Assembly: GCA_012719395.1 (NCBI GenBank)
Contig: JAAYAL010000052.1
Location: 36,234 to 100,233, forward strand
DNA length: 64,000 bases
DNA from: Gaiellales bacterium
GTDB taxonomy: Bacteria > Actinomycetota > Thermoleophilia > RBG-16-64-13
Reading direction: 5' to 3'
The translations under genes were made by a program, and so were the position numbers. This document shows positions 49,937-59,770 of this stretch, piece by piece (the stretch's first letter is position 1; the number at the start of each line of letters is the position of its first letter). The notes under the pieces are model-generated. The model worked only from the letters and a program-made list of their open reading frames with translations. It was not told the origin of the DNA and made no database searches.

Positions 49937-51544
49937 ATGGGCAACGAAAGCCACCGCCGACTCGCCTTGATTGCCGCCTTCCTGATGGCGGCCACGGCTC
50001 TGTCCCGTGTCTTGGGGTTGGTGCGGGAGATGGTCATGGCCTGGTCGCTGGGCCTGAGTCCGGAGATGGGCGCCTTCACTGTCGCCTTCAAGGCGCCCAG
50101 CCTGGTGTGGACCATGGTGTCCGACACTGCCCTGAGCGCCGCCTTCATCCCGGTCTTCTCCGCCCTGCTTGTCAAGGGCAATACGAAGGAGGCCTGGCGA
50201 GTGGCCGGCACGGTGGCCTTCCTGGCCGCGGTGGTGCTGGGGGCTGTCAGCCTGGCCGGCATGGTCTTTGCCCGGCAGGTAGTGTTCATCATGGCGCCGG
50301 GTTTCCAGGAGACCGCCACCGCGTCCACCATCTCTTTGGCGGTGGAGTTGACGCGGGTCATGTTCCCGCTGGTGTTGCTCCTGGGGCTCTCGGCCATCTG
50401 CACCGGCATTCTCAACTCCTACGACCGTTTCGCCCTGCCGGCGGTGGGCCCGCTGCTGTGGAACATCGTCATTGTCGGCTTCGTGGTCTTCGCGGCCTTT
50501 GCTTTCACGGACTACTCCCCCCGTGTCACGTACCTTGCCTGGGGGGTGGTGGCCGGCACGCTGGTCCAGTTGGGCGTTCAGGTCCCCGCCGTTGTCCGGC
50601 AAAGGGAACCGGGGAGCCTGGCGCTTGATCTGAAGAACCCGGCGGTCCGCCGCGTGGGGCTGTTGGCGGGGCCGGTGGTGTTGAGCCTGGGGTTGGTGAA
50701 CTTCAACTGGCTGGTGAATACCATCTTCGCCAGCTACATCAGCGTGGCGGCGCCGACGGTCATCGACAAGGCCTTTCGGCTCTTTCAGCTGCCACAAGGC
50801 GTCTTCGCCGTGGCGCTGGGCACGGTGCTGCTGCCGTCTCTGTCGCGGCTGGGGGCGGAGAGGAAGATGGAGGAGTTCCGCTCCACTCTGGGCTTTGGCA
50901 TCCGGCAGGTCTTCTTTCTCACGCTGCCCTTCACGGCCTTCTTCCTGGTACTGGGCGAGCCCACGGTGCGGCTCATCTACGAGCGCGGTGCTTTCGAGTC
51001 TGCCGACACCCAAGCCGTCGCCTGGGCTCTGTACTTCTTCTGTATCAGCATGGCCTTCGTCAGCGCCAACACTCTTCTGACTCGAGGCTTCTACGGTATC
51101 CAGAAGACCTGGCCGCCGCTCATCATGGGTGTGGTCAACCTGGGGCTCAACGTGCTGTTCAATTGGCTGTTCTATCGACCGCTGGGAGTGGGCGGCATCA
51201 CCCTGGCCACCAGCCTGGTCACCATCTGCAACTTCGCAGGGCTGTATTGGCTGTTGCGCCGTGACATAGGGTCTCTCAATGGGAGAGGCATAGCCAAGGG
51301 CGTGGCGCTGACGGTGCTGGCATGCCTGCCCTTGGCGGCGGCGGGATATGGCGCCTGGTGGGGGCTTGACCATTTGCTGGGCCGCTCGGTTCTGGGCCAG
51401 TTGGCATCCGTGGCCGGGGGATACCTGGTGGGTCTGGCAGTTTACGCGGCTGCGGCACGGCTCCTACGGCTGCCGGAGATGCAGCAGGTGTTGGGCCTGG
51501 TCCGCCGCGGGCGCGAACGGGGTGGGGAGGCACGGGTGGACTAG
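49937..51544 (+). CDS. murJ: Lipid II flippase MurJ (MviN family)
   Basis: 535 residues, about fourteen membrane helices. ATALSRVLGLVREMVMAWSL near the N-terminus and the SDTALSAAFIPVF segment are family marks. It flips lipid-linked peptidoglycan precursor to the outer face. TAGCAT at 49920-49925 lies 11 bases before the ATG with no Shine-Dalgarno site, so the transcript may have a leader of only a few bases. It is followed by lepA after 79 bases. Confidence 0.95.
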   Translation: MGNESHRRLALIAAFLMAATALSRVLGLVREMVMAWSLGLSPEMGAFTVAFKAPSLVWTMVSDTALSAAFIPVFSALLVKGNTKEAWRVAGTVAFLAAVVLGAVSLAGMVFARQVVFIMAPGFQETATASTISLAVELTRVMFPLVLLLGLSAICTGILNSYDRFALPAVGPLLWNIVIVGFVVFAAFAFTDYSPRVTYLAWGVVAGTLVQLGVQVPAVVRQREPGSLALDLKNPAVRRVGLLAGPVVLSLGLVNFNWLVNTIFASYISVAAPTVIDKAFRLFQLPQGVFAVALGTVLLPSLSRLGAERKMEEFRSTLGFGIRQVFFLTLPFTAFFLVLGEPTVRLIYERGAFESADTQAVAWALYFFCISMAFVSANTLLTRGFYGIQKTWPPLIMGVVNLGLNVLFNWLFYRPLGVGGITLATSLVTICNFAGLYWLLRRDIGSLNGRGIAKGVALTVLACLPLAAAGYGAWWGLDHLLGRSVLGQLASVAGGYLVGLAVYAAAARLLRLPEMQQVLGLVRRGRERGGEARVD

Positions 51545-51608
51545 GTTCTCGCCCCTCCCGCCCGTGCGACGGGGGGCGGGCCACGGCGGGTCCCGGGTGC
51601 GGTTGGGG

Positions 51609-51624
51609 TAAACTTGACCGACCA
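51609..51624 (+). promoter_or_regulatory. Putative short-leader promoter of lepA
   Basis: TAAACT (51609-51614) is followed by nine bases and then ATG 51624. No Shine-Dalgarno site is seen. The region before it (51545-51600) has a GC-rich inverted repeat CCCGCCC/GGGCGGG that may end murJ transcripts. Confidence 0.45.
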
Positions 51625-53432
51625 TGACCCAGTTTGCCCACATCCGCAACTTCTCCATCATCGCCCACATCGACCACGGCAAGTCCACCCTGGCTGATCG
51701 CATCCTGGAGATCACCAAGACGGTGGACCGGCGCCAGATGCGTGAGCAGCTCCTGGACCGCATGGATCTGGAGCGCGAGCGGGGCATCACCATCAAAGCT
51801 CAGGCGGTGCGTGCCATGTACCACGCGCGTGATGGGGGCGACTACCAACTCAACCTCATCGATACCCCAGGGCACGTGGACTTCAACTATGAGGTGTCGC
51901 GGGCGCTGGCCGCCTGCGAGGGTGTGCTGTTGGTGGTAGACGCCAGCCAGGGCATCGAGGCGCAGACGCTGGCCAATACCTACCTGGCCCTGGAGAATGA
52001 CCTGGAGATCATCCCGGTGCTCAACAAGATCGACCTGCCGGGGGCGGAGCCGGACAAGCGGGCGGAGGAGATCGTCTCGCTTATCGGCTGCGGGTATGAC
52101 GAGATCCTGCGCATCTCCGCCAAGACCGGCGCCGGAGTGGATGAGGTGCTGGAGGCTGTGGTGCAACGCATCCCTCCGCCCAAGGGTGACGCCGAGGGAG
52201 CCGCCCGCGCCCTCATTTTCGATTCTCTCTACGACGTTTACCGTGGGGTGATCGCCTTCGTGCGCGTGGTGGACGGCGAGTTTCGGGCCAATCGCTTCAT
52301 TCGTGTGTTCGCCAACCAGCGCGAAAGCGACGTGGAGGAGGTCGGCTTCTTCAGCCCGGAGATGACGAAGGCCGACGCGCTGCGGGCCGGTGAGGTGGGT
52401 TACATCATCACCGGCATCAAGGACGTGTCCGACCTGCGGGTGGGCGACACCCTGACTGACGCTGCCCGGCCTGCCTCCAAGCCTCTTCCCGGCTATCGTG
52501 AGGCGGTGTCCATGGTCTTCTGCGGGCTGTTCCCGGTGGAGGGCGAGGACTACCCGGAGCTCAAGGACGCCCTGGAGAAGCTGCGCCTCAACGACGCCGC
52601 TCTGTACTTTGAGCCGGAGACCTCCAAAGCCTTGGGTTTCGGTTTCCGCTGCGGCTTCTTGGGCCTGCTGCACATGGAGATCGTGCGGGAGCGCTTGGAG
52701 CGGGAGTTCGACCTGGCGCTGCTCATGACCACGCCCAGCGTGCTCTACGAGGTGGTGCTCAACTCGGGGGAGGTTGTCCGCATCAGCAACCCCACGGATT
52801 TCCCCGATCCCAACGGTATCGCCGAGATCCGCGAGCCCTACATCTCGGCCAGCATCCTGGTGCCCACCGAGTTCGTGGGCAACGTCATGGAGCTCGCCAC
52901 GGAGAAGCGCGGCATCTTCAAGGCCATGGAATATCTCACGCCGGAACGAGTGCGCTTGGCCTACGAGCTGCCGCTGGCAGAGATTGTGCTGGACTTCTTC
53001 GACCTGCTCAAGACCCGCACCCGCGGCTACGCCAGCCTGGACTACGAGCTGGCGGAGTACCTGCCCGGAGAGCTGGTGAAGCTGGACATCCTCATCGCCG
53101 GAGATGTGGTGGACGCCCTCAGCCTCATCTGCCACAAGGACAAGGCCTACACCCTGGGGCGCGGCTTGGTGGAGCGGCTGCGCAAGCGTATCCCCCGCCA
53201 GCTGTTTGACATTGCCATCCAGGCTGCGGTGGGCAGCCGGGTCATTGCCCGGGAGACGGTCAAGGCGCTGCGCAAAGACGTGCTGGCCAAGTGCTACGGT
53301 GGCGACATCTCGCGCAAGCGCAAGCTGTTGGAGAAACAACGGGCGGGAAAGAAGCGCATGAAGATGATCGGGACGGTTGAGGTGCCGCAGGAGGCGTTTC
53401 TGGCCGTGCTGGACCTGGGGGGACAGAAGTAG
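51624..53432 (+). CDS. lepA: Elongation factor 4 (LepA)
   Basis: 602 residues, full length. GTPase motifs: [14 protein letters not shown] (P-loop), [18 protein letters not shown] and NKIDLPGA. The LepA-specific C-terminal domain is present (ending [19 protein letters not shown]). It back-translocates ribosomes or aids initiation under stress. The small membrane protein follows at once. Confidence 0.98.
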   Translation: MTQFAHIRNFSIIAHIDHGKSTLADRILEITKTVDRRQMREQLLDRMDLERERGITIKAQAVRAMYHARDGGDYQLNLIDTPGHVDFNYEVSRALAACEGVLLVVDASQGIEAQTLANTYLALENDLEIIPVLNKIDLPGAEPDKRAEEIVSLIGCGYDEILRISAKTGAGVDEVLEAVVQRIPPPKGDAEGAARALIFDSLYDVYRGVIAFVRVVDGEFRANRFIRVFANQRESDVEEVGFFSPEMTKADALRAGEVGYIITGIKDVSDLRVGDTLTDAARPASKPLPGYREAVSMVFCGLFPVEGEDYPELKDALEKLRLNDAALYFEPETSKALGFGFRCGFLGLLHMEIVRERLEREFDLALLMTTPSVLYEVVLNSGEVVRISNPTDFPDPNGIAEIREPYISASILVPTEFVGNVMELATEKRGIFKAMEYLTPERVRLAYELPLAEIVLDFFDLLKTRTRGYASLDYELAEYLPGELVKLDILIAGDVVDALSLICHKDKAYTLGRGLVERLRKRIPRQLFDIAIQAAVGSRVIARETVKALRKDVLAKCYGGDISRKRKLLEKQRAGKKRMKMIGTVEVPQEAFLAVLDLGGQK

Positions 53433-53645
53433 ATGCGGATCGAGTACTTGATCGCCGGCGTCCTTCTGGCGGGGCTGGGCGTGGTGCAGTTGTGGTTCAA
53501 CGGTCTCTGGCCCTTCAAGATCCCGCGAACCATTCCCGCCCACAGTGCTGCCAGCGCTTGGGGCCTGTGGACGAAGGTGGTGGGCTACGTGGCCGTGGCG
53601 GCCGGAGTGGTTTCCATCGTCCTGGCCTTCGTCTTGGCGGGGTAG
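53433..53645 (+). CDS. Small two-helix membrane protein
   Basis: 70 residues, starting directly after the lepA stop. Two hydrophobic segments (YLIAGVLLAGLGVVQLWF and VVGYVAVAAGVVSIVLAFVLA) separated by a short basic loop with PFKIPRTIPAHSA. No family known to me. Position between lepA and hemW suggests co-expression only. TTCTGGCG precedes no clear ribosome-binding site, so it may rely on coupling to lepA. Confidence 0.7.
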   Translation: MRIEYLIAGVLLAGLGVVQLWFNGLWPFKIPRTIPAHSAASAWGLWTKVVGYVAVAAGVVSIVLAFVLAG

Positions 53646-53653
53646 CGCGCGGA

Positions 53654-54853
53654 GTGGGGTCGTCTGCTGCTGATCCGGCGCAGGGTCGGGCCCACGCGGC
53701 TCCGGCGACTGTCAGGCATCTGTACGTTCACCTTCCCTTCTGTCGCTCGCGCTGTGCATACTGCGATTTCTACGCTGAAGCTGTTGACGGACGGCGTCTG
53801 GAGGCGACGGCCTCCCGCTACGTGACGGCGCTCACACGTGAACTGGCGGAGAAGGCGGCGCTCACAGCTCATGGCCTGGACACGGTTTACCTGGGCGGGG
53901 GGACGCCCACTCACCTGCCGCAGACGCAACTGCGGGCGCTCCTGGAAGCGGTACGGCCTCTGTTGCTGCCCGGAGCGGAAGTCACCGTGGAAGCCAATCC
54001 TGGGACAATCAACGCCGCCTTGTTGGCCGCCCTGCGCGCCGTCGGTGTCACGCGTGTTTCGCTGGGGATCCAGAGTTTCCACCGGGAACTGCGGGCCAAT
54101 CTGGGGCGGCGGGTGTCGGACCGGGAGGTGAGGGAGTCGGTTCGTCTACTCCGCGCGTCCCCCGGCCTCAGCTGGAACGTTGACCTGGTGCTGGGGATCC
54201 CCGGCCAGCATCGGCGTCTGCTGGAGGCGGACCTGGAGTCGGCGTTGACGGCGGCTCCCTCGCACATCTCGCTTTACGACCTCACCTACACTCCTCGCTA
54301 TGAAGCCTTCCTGGCGCGGCGGCTGGGCCCGGCGGCGGCCGGCCGGGCCCGGCGCGCCTCGGAGGGCGCCTACCACTTCGCCGTTGACCTGCTGGAACAC
54401 CGCGGCTTCCGGCGCTACGAGGTATCCAACTTCGCCCGCCTCGGCTGCGAATGCCGTCACAACCTGGGCTACTGGCGTGGTGAGGACTACTTGGGCCTGG
54501 GTGCCGGAGCCACCTCCACCGTGGGACTACGGCGCTGGAAGAACCCCGATTCCTGGGAGCGCTACCTTGAGGCTTGGACCGCGTTCCCGGTTGCCCACCG
54601 GGAGGCCGGGGTGGAGGAGGAGCCATTGACCCCGGAGGTGAAGTGCTACGAGGCGGTCATGCTGGGCCTTCGCACCCGAGAAGGTGTCCACCGCCGGCTC
54701 CTGCAGGCGGTAGCCGATCGGGAGCAGTTGGACCTGATGCTTCGTCGGGGGCTGGTGCGGGAGCAACGTGATAAAATTGCGCTCAGCGCGGGCGGTCTGG
54801 ATGTGAGCAACTTCGTTCTGTCCGCAATTCTCCTTCCGCCCCCGGTTGCCTGA
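53654..54853 (+). CDS. hemW: HemW-type radical SAM heme chaperone / coproporphyrinogen III oxidase-like
   Basis: 399 residues from GTG 53654. Radical SAM motif in YVHLPFCRSRCAYCDFY, then DTVYLGGGTPTHL, EANPGTI and SLGIQSFHRELRANLGR, which mark the HemN/HemW group. HemW lacks the extra Cys of true HemN oxidases and acts in heme delivery; the LepA-HemW gene pair is widely conserved. C-terminal winged-helix-like HemN_C domain is present. Confidence 0.92.
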   Translation: MGSSAADPAQGRAHAAPATVRHLYVHLPFCRSRCAYCDFYAEAVDGRRLEATASRYVTALTRELAEKAALTAHGLDTVYLGGGTPTHLPQTQLRALLEAVRPLLLPGAEVTVEANPGTINAALLAALRAVGVTRVSLGIQSFHRELRANLGRRVSDREVRESVRLLRASPGLSWNVDLVLGIPGQHRRLLEADLESALTAAPSHISLYDLTYTPRYEAFLARRLGPAAAGRARRASEGAYHFAVDLLEHRGFRRYEVSNFARLGCECRHNLGYWRGEDYLGLGAGATSTVGLRRWKNPDSWERYLEAWTAFPVAHREAGVEEEPLTPEVKCYEAVMLGLRTREGVHRRLLQAVADREQLDLMLRRGLVREQRDKIALSAGGLDVSNFVLSAILLPPPVA

Positions 54854-54868
54854 TGGCATGAGTCTGTA

Positions 54869-55909
54869 GTGGTGGTCATGATGACCCTAACAGAGCGTCA
54901 GAGATCGATACTGGAACTGGTGACCGAGAGGTACATCCGCACCGGCGTGCCGGTCTCGTCCAAGTCCATTGCCTCCCTCGCCGACTTCAAGGTTTCCTCT
55001 TCCACGGTTCGCAACGAGTTTGCGGTGCTGGAGGAACTGGGATTCCTCTGTCACCCGCACACATCGGCGGGGCGTATGCCCACCAACCTGGGGTATCGGG
55101 AGTTGGTCGACTCCGTGGTGAGCCGTCTCTCCCCGCGGGACAGCGCGTCTTGCCCCGTCAACCTGGAAGACCTGGCCATGGAGGTGGACACCGCCATGCA
55201 GCAGACCAGTGAGGCCATGGCCAAGTCCACCAACCTGCTGGCGCTGGTGATGGCTCCCCAAGTGATGGGCGCCCGCCTGCGTCACGTGGAACTGCTGATG
55301 CTGCAGCCGCGGACCATCATGGTGGTCTTCATCGTTTCCACCGGTGAGGTGACCAAGGAGTTGCTGGAGTACAAGACCGTCCTGGATGCAGGGATGGTGG
55401 ATTGGGCACGTGCGTACCTCAATGAGACGTTGGGCAATGTCCCCCTGAGCGAACGCGTGGTGCGCCGTGCGCTGGCCAATCCGGAGTTGTCCGCCAAGGA
55501 AGCGGCCTTCCTGCATTCGCTGGGTTCAGCTTTCAACCGCCTTTTGGACGAGGAGCTCTCCACCGAGCTCTACGTGGGAGGCGCCTCCCGGCTGGCCGAT
55601 GGCACATCCGTGCGGGACATCGAGGATCTGCAGCAGCTGATGGAATTGCTGGAGGAGCGCCTGCTGCTGCTGCGGGTGCTGCGCTCCACGCTGTCGGCCG
55701 GCAAGGTGGTGGTGAGCATCGGGGAGGAGAACGAGGCCAAGCCCCTACACAACTTCTCGCTGGTAGCCGCCGGCTACGGCCTTCCCCAGCGTAATCTGGG
55801 CACGGTGAGCCTCATCGGCCCCACGCGCATGGACTACCAGTCGGCCATCAACACGGTAAAGGACACCGCCCACCTGCTTTCCCAGTTCCTGGAGGATCGC
55901 TACGAATGA
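54869..55909 (+). CDS. hrcA: Heat-inducible transcription repressor HrcA
   Basis: 346 residues (start GTG 54869; ATG 54878 or 54881 also possible). N-terminal winged helix LTERQRSILELVTERYIRTG with SSSTVRNEFAVLEELGFL and the HTSAGRMPTNLGYR motif that is diagnostic. The C-terminal domain is GAF-like. It normally represses chaperone genes at CIRCE elements; I found no CIRCE repeat before hrcA or dnaJ here. Overlaps dnaJ by ATGA. Confidence 0.97.
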   Translation: MVVMMTLTERQRSILELVTERYIRTGVPVSSKSIASLADFKVSSSTVRNEFAVLEELGFLCHPHTSAGRMPTNLGYRELVDSVVSRLSPRDSASCPVNLEDLAMEVDTAMQQTSEAMAKSTNLLALVMAPQVMGARLRHVELLMLQPRTIMVVFIVSTGEVTKELLEYKTVLDAGMVDWARAYLNETLGNVPLSERVVRRALANPELSAKEAAFLHSLGSAFNRLLDEELSTELYVGGASRLADGTSVRDIEDLQQLMELLEERLLLLRVLRSTLSAGKVVVSIGEENEAKPLHNFSLVAAGYGLPQRNLGTVSLIGPTRMDYQSAINTVKDTAHLLSQFLEDRYE

Positions 55910-57048
55910 CGCGTGACTACTACGAAGTCCTGGGCGTGCCCCGTGATGCGGACGTCCAGCAGATCAAGAAGGCCTACCGGAAACTGGCGCGCCAACTCCA
56001 CCCGGACGTCAACGATCATGATCCCGACTGCGAGGACAAGTTCAAAGAGGCCACTCAGGCCTATGAGGTCCTCTGTGATGCGGAGAAGCGCCGCGTCTAC
56101 GACACTTACGGGCCCGATGCCTTCCGGCCGGGTGGTAGGGGTCAGGGTGGGCAGGGCTTCGGTCAAGGTGGGTTCGGCGATTTCGGTGACTTGTTCGACA
56201 CCTTCTTCACCCCGTTCTTCGGCGGCGGGGCGGCCGGTCAACGGCGCGCGGGCCCGGCGCGGGGTCAAGATCTCCTGGTAGAACTGGAGATGGATCTGGA
56301 GGAGGCGGCCTTTGGCGCCTCCAGGGAAGTCGAGGTGGAGGCGCTGGACACCTGCCGAACCTGCGGCGGCTCGGGCACCAGCAATCCGGACACTACCTTC
56401 ACCTGCCCGGAATGCAACGGCAGCGGTGTGGTGCGTAGCGTGCGCAGCATGGTATTTGGGCAGTTCGTGCAGACCGGGCCCTGCCACGTCTGTGGGGGCG
56501 AAGGCCGCATCATCAAAGACCCCTGCTCCGACTGCCACGGGCAGGGCCGGGCCAAGCGCCGGCACACGCTGTCGGTGGACGTGCCCGCCGGCATCAGTGA
56601 TGGGCAACGCATCCGCCTGACCGGGCGGGGTGGCGCTGGAGAGCGGGGCGGCACGCCGGGCGACCTGTATGTGCAGATCCGTGTGGCTCCGCACGAGTAC
56701 TTCGAGCGGCAGGGGGACGATGTTCTCTACCGTCTGGATCTCACCATGGTGCAGGCGGCCTTGGGCGCCGAGCTCAACATCCCCACGCTGGACGGAGAGG
56801 AGGAGGTGAGCTTTGCCCCTGGAACGCAGCCTGGTGACGTGGTCACGCTGCGCAGCCGCGGCGTGCCTCACCTGCGGGGCGCAGGACGCGGGGCGCAGAA
56901 GATCTTGATCAACGTGGTGGTCCCCCGTGACCTCACTGAGCAGCAGCGCCAACTGCTGGAAGCCTTCAATGCGGCCTGCGGTCAGGAGCACTACAACCAG
57001 AAACCGGAAGGCTTCTTCCAGAAGTTCAAACAGATCTTCACGGGCTGA
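55906..57048 (+). CDS. dnaJ: Chaperone DnaJ
   Basis: 380 residues. J domain with LHPDVND (HPD), Gly/Phe-rich linker (GGRGQGGQGFGQGGFGDFGD), four zinc-finger repeats CxxCxGxG (CRTCGGSG, CPECNGSG, CHVCGGEG, CSDCHGQG) and C-terminal substrate domains. It is the co-chaperone of DnaK; dnaK and grpE are not in the window. Downstream of hrcA and followed by prmA after 6 bases. Confidence 0.98.
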   Translation: MTRDYYEVLGVPRDADVQQIKKAYRKLARQLHPDVNDHDPDCEDKFKEATQAYEVLCDAEKRRVYDTYGPDAFRPGGRGQGGQGFGQGGFGDFGDLFDTFFTPFFGGGAAGQRRAGPARGQDLLVELEMDLEEAAFGASREVEVEALDTCRTCGGSGTSNPDTTFTCPECNGSGVVRSVRSMVFGQFVQTGPCHVCGGEGRIIKDPCSDCHGQGRAKRRHTLSVDVPAGISDGQRIRLTGRGGAGERGGTPGDLYVQIRVAPHEYFERQGDDVLYRLDLTMVQAALGAELNIPTLDGEEEVSFAPGTQPGDVVTLRSRGVPHLRGAGRGAQKILINVVVPRDLTEQQRQLLEAFNAACGQEHYNQKPEGFFQKFKQIFTG

Positions 57049-57054
57049 GCCGGC

Positions 57055-57930
57055 GTGGCCATCCGCACCGAGAGAGCCGTTCTGATACGCGTCCCCGCGG
57101 TGTGGGCCGAGGTGACCGGTGCCATGCTCTTCGATGTGCTGGGACCCTTCGAGGAGCGCGCCGAAGGCGATACCAGCGGCCTTCTCTTCTACCCGGAGCG
57201 CTACGGCGCTTCTATTCCCACGCTCCACCGGATCCTTGAGCTGTTGCCGGACCACGCTGCGTTGCAGTCAGCTGTGCGCTGCAAAGTGGTGGAGGTGGCA
57301 GGAGGCTGGGAGGACAACTGGCGCAGCTTCTTCGTCCCGCTCGAGATCGGGCGGCTGTACGTGCGCCCCCCTTGGGAGCCCGCGTCGCGGCCTCCCCTGC
57401 TGGACGTGTGCATCAACCCGGGTTTGGCCTTCGGAACCGGTCTCCATGAGACCACGCGGGGAGTGCTTCGGCTGCTGGCCGGGGAGGAGACATGCGGCGC
57501 AGTAGGGGCGCCGGGCGCACTGCTGGATGCCGGCTGTGGGTCGGGCATTCTCTCCATCGCGGCTTCTCGTCTGGGGTACGGGCCCATCCGGGCCTTTGAC
57601 GCCGACCCGCTGGCCGTGGAGGCCGCCCGGGCCAACTGTGCCGCCAACGGGATCGAGGTGGAGGTGGTGCAGGCCACCGTGGCGGCGGCCGATGCGGATT
57701 GGCTCCGAGGGGCCACTGTGGCCGCCAACATCGCCGAGAAGCCGGTGCTGGAGTTGCTGGGCCGCGTGGCCGAGTTGGGCTCAGAAGGGCGGCCACGACG
57801 TCTGATGGCCGCCGGCCTGCTGCAAGGCGAGCAGGAGTGCGCCGTTGCGGAGCGCGCGGTGGAGGGAGGCTGGCGGGTGGCGGCGGCGCTGCGCGATGGG
57901 GAATGGGTCACGCTGGATCTGGTGACCTGA
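57055..57930 (+). CDS. prmA: Ribosomal protein L11 methyltransferase
   Basis: 291 residues, GTG 57055. SAM site LLDAGCGSGILSIAASRLGY, preceded by PGLAFGTGLHETTRG, which is PrmA-specific, and the NIAEKPVLEL block in place of the usual NI(L)A. It trimethylates ribosomal protein L11. hrcA-dnaJ-prmA is a common order in Gram-positive bacteria. Confidence 0.93.
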   Translation: MAIRTERAVLIRVPAVWAEVTGAMLFDVLGPFEERAEGDTSGLLFYPERYGASIPTLHRILELLPDHAALQSAVRCKVVEVAGGWEDNWRSFFVPLEIGRLYVRPPWEPASRPPLLDVCINPGLAFGTGLHETTRGVLRLLAGEETCGAVGAPGALLDAGCGSGILSIAASRLGYGPIRAFDADPLAVEAARANCAANGIEVEVVQATVAAADADWLRGATVAANIAEKPVLELLGRVAELGSEGRPRRLMAAGLLQGEQECAVAERAVEGGWRVAAALRDGEWVTLDLVT

Positions 57931-57945
57931 GCAGGAGACTGCAAT

Positions 57946-59769
57946 ATGGCGCTACGTCCTAAACGGCTGAGCCGCAGTGCCCGGCGTCACAGCACCGCTT
58001 TCGATCCGGCTCGGCGGTTGGGTGGGGCGCCGCTCGACGGAATGCCGCGGCCCACGGCCGGGGTCGTGGTTCGCCACGGCAAGCATTTGGAGGTTGAGCC
58101 GCTGTTCCAGAAGGGCACCTCCTTCCTGCTCACCCGTGACGGGCAGAAGGCCGCTTCCGGCGACCTGGTCATGTACACCTTCTCGCATGGTAGGCGGGCC
58201 AAGATCCTCAAGATCGTGGGCGAGAAGGGTCACATACAGGACGTCATGGAGGCCCTTCTGCTGGACAGTCTGCAGCAGCGCGGGTTCCACGAACGGGTCC
58301 TGGCGCAAGCGGCGGATGCGGCCGGGAGGGAGAGGCGCCTGGACGAAGGGCGCGTCGACCTGCGCGACCTGTTCACCTTCACCGTGGATCCTGAGACCGC
58401 GCGCGATTTCGACGATGCGCTCAGCTTCCAGCCCGCCGGTGCGGATGAGGTGCGGGTGTATGTGCACATCGCCGACGTCTGCTACTTCGTGCAGGAGGGG
58501 GACGCCGTTGACCTGGAAGCGCTGCGACGTGGCACCTCGGTGTACGTGCCCACCGGCGTGGAGCCCATGCTGCCGCCGCAGCTGTCCACCGACGTCTGCT
58601 CGCTGCAGCCGGGGGTGGACCGCAAGGCCGTGACCGTGGAGATGGTGGTGGACGGGGAGGGAGGGGTGCGCACGGCCGATTTCTATCGCTCCCTCATCCG
58701 CAACGACCGGCGGTTGGAATACCAGCAGTTGGAGGCCGCGTTCCGGGGCGAGCAGGCGGCCACCGGCGCGCTGGCCGACGCCCTGCAGCTGGGTAGGCCC
58801 TTGGCCGCTACCCTGCGCGAGCGGCGTGACCAGGCCGGCAGGATCAATGTCATCTCTCATGAGCCCGACTTTCACTGGGAGGGCGACGAACTGGTGCGGG
58901 TTGAGGCGGCCGAGAGCCTGGAGAGCCACGGGTTCATTGAAGATTTCATGGTGTTGGCCAACGAGCAGGTGGCTCAGTTCCTGGAGAAACGCAGGGTGCC
59001 CGCCGTCTATCGCGTACACGATCTTCCCGATCCCTTCCATCTGGACCACCTGTTCGACGTGCTGGCCTCTCTGGATCTGCCCACGCCGCCGTTCGACCCT
59101 CTGACCGCCACCCCCGGCGATGTTCGCCGCGCCACGGCCGAAGTGGCAGATTGGGTGGCACGTTTCACGCCCAAGGGTCGCGGTAAGGCGGCGCTGACGA
59201 GCCAAGTGCTGCGTGCGCAGGCCCGAGCCGTCTACCAGACCAAGAACATTGGTCACTTCGGGCTGGCCTCCAAGGCCTATTGCCACTTCACCTCGCCCAT
59301 CCGTCGCTACCCGGACCTGCTGGTGCACCGGGCGCTGCTGGGTGAGCTGGGCCTGGCGTCGAGGCCCACTACCTTCGCCCTCTCGGACTGGGCCGAGCAG
59401 TGCTCCAGAACCGAGCGCGAGGCGGCCAAGATCGAACTCCAGGCCGACGACATCGCCCTGGCTCACCTGCTGGCGGACCGGCTGCGCCGTGAAGGGCCTG
59501 ACCTGACTTTCGGAGGAGAGATCGTCGGCTTCGTGCGCAGCGGGGCCTTCGTGCTGTTCGACACGCTGTATGAAGGCTTCCTGGCCGCCCGCGATCTTCC
59601 CGGCGACTACTACCAGCTGGATGAGGCGGAGACCGCCTTGGTGGGCAGACACACCGGCGTGGCTTATCGCCTGGCTGATCTGGTCACCGTACAGATCAAG
59701 GCCGTGGACGAGGCTCGCGGCAAGGTGGACCTCATCCTGGCGGAGGGCCTGAGCCGGCGCCCCCGGTAG
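57946..59769 (+). CDS. rnr: Ribonuclease R
   Basis: 607 residues. Intact RNB catalytic quartet TVDPETARDFDDAL (Asp148, Asp154, Asp156, Asp157), followed by HIADVCYFVQEGDAVDLEAL, VYVPTGVEPMLPPQLSTDVC and AYCHFTSPIRRYPDLLVHR. It is shorter than the Escherichia coli enzyme because of reduced N- and C-terminal extensions. GCAGGAGA precedes ATG 57946. It degrades structured RNA and works with SmpB, encoded downstream. Confidence 0.95.
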   Translation: MALRPKRLSRSARRHSTAFDPARRLGGAPLDGMPRPTAGVVVRHGKHLEVEPLFQKGTSFLLTRDGQKAASGDLVMYTFSHGRRAKILKIVGEKGHIQDVMEALLLDSLQQRGFHERVLAQAADAAGRERRLDEGRVDLRDLFTFTVDPETARDFDDALSFQPAGADEVRVYVHIADVCYFVQEGDAVDLEALRRGTSVYVPTGVEPMLPPQLSTDVCSLQPGVDRKAVTVEMVVDGEGGVRTADFYRSLIRNDRRLEYQQLEAAFRGEQAATGALADALQLGRPLAATLRERRDQAGRINVISHEPDFHWEGDELVRVEAAESLESHGFIEDFMVLANEQVAQFLEKRRVPAVYRVHDLPDPFHLDHLFDVLASLDLPTPPFDPLTATPGDVRRATAEVADWVARFTPKGRGKAALTSQVLRAQARAVYQTKNIGHFGLASKAYCHFTSPIRRYPDLLVHRALLGELGLASRPTTFALSDWAEQCSRTEREAAKIELQADDIALAHLLADRLRREGPDLTFGGEIVGFVRSGAFVLFDTLYEGFLAARDLPGDYYQLDEAETALVGRHTGVAYRLADLVTVQIKAVDEARGKVDLILAEGLSRRPR

Positions 59770-59770
59770 T

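Noticed and set aside
51276..53543. 755-codon minus-strand frame opposite lepA
   Set aside because: Antisense of a complete LepA; no start context or domain.
54853..55909. CIRCE operator expected near hrcA/dnaJ
   Set aside because: I searched the sequence before hrcA and dnaJ for TTAGCACTC-N9-GAGTGCTAA and saw nothing close to it.
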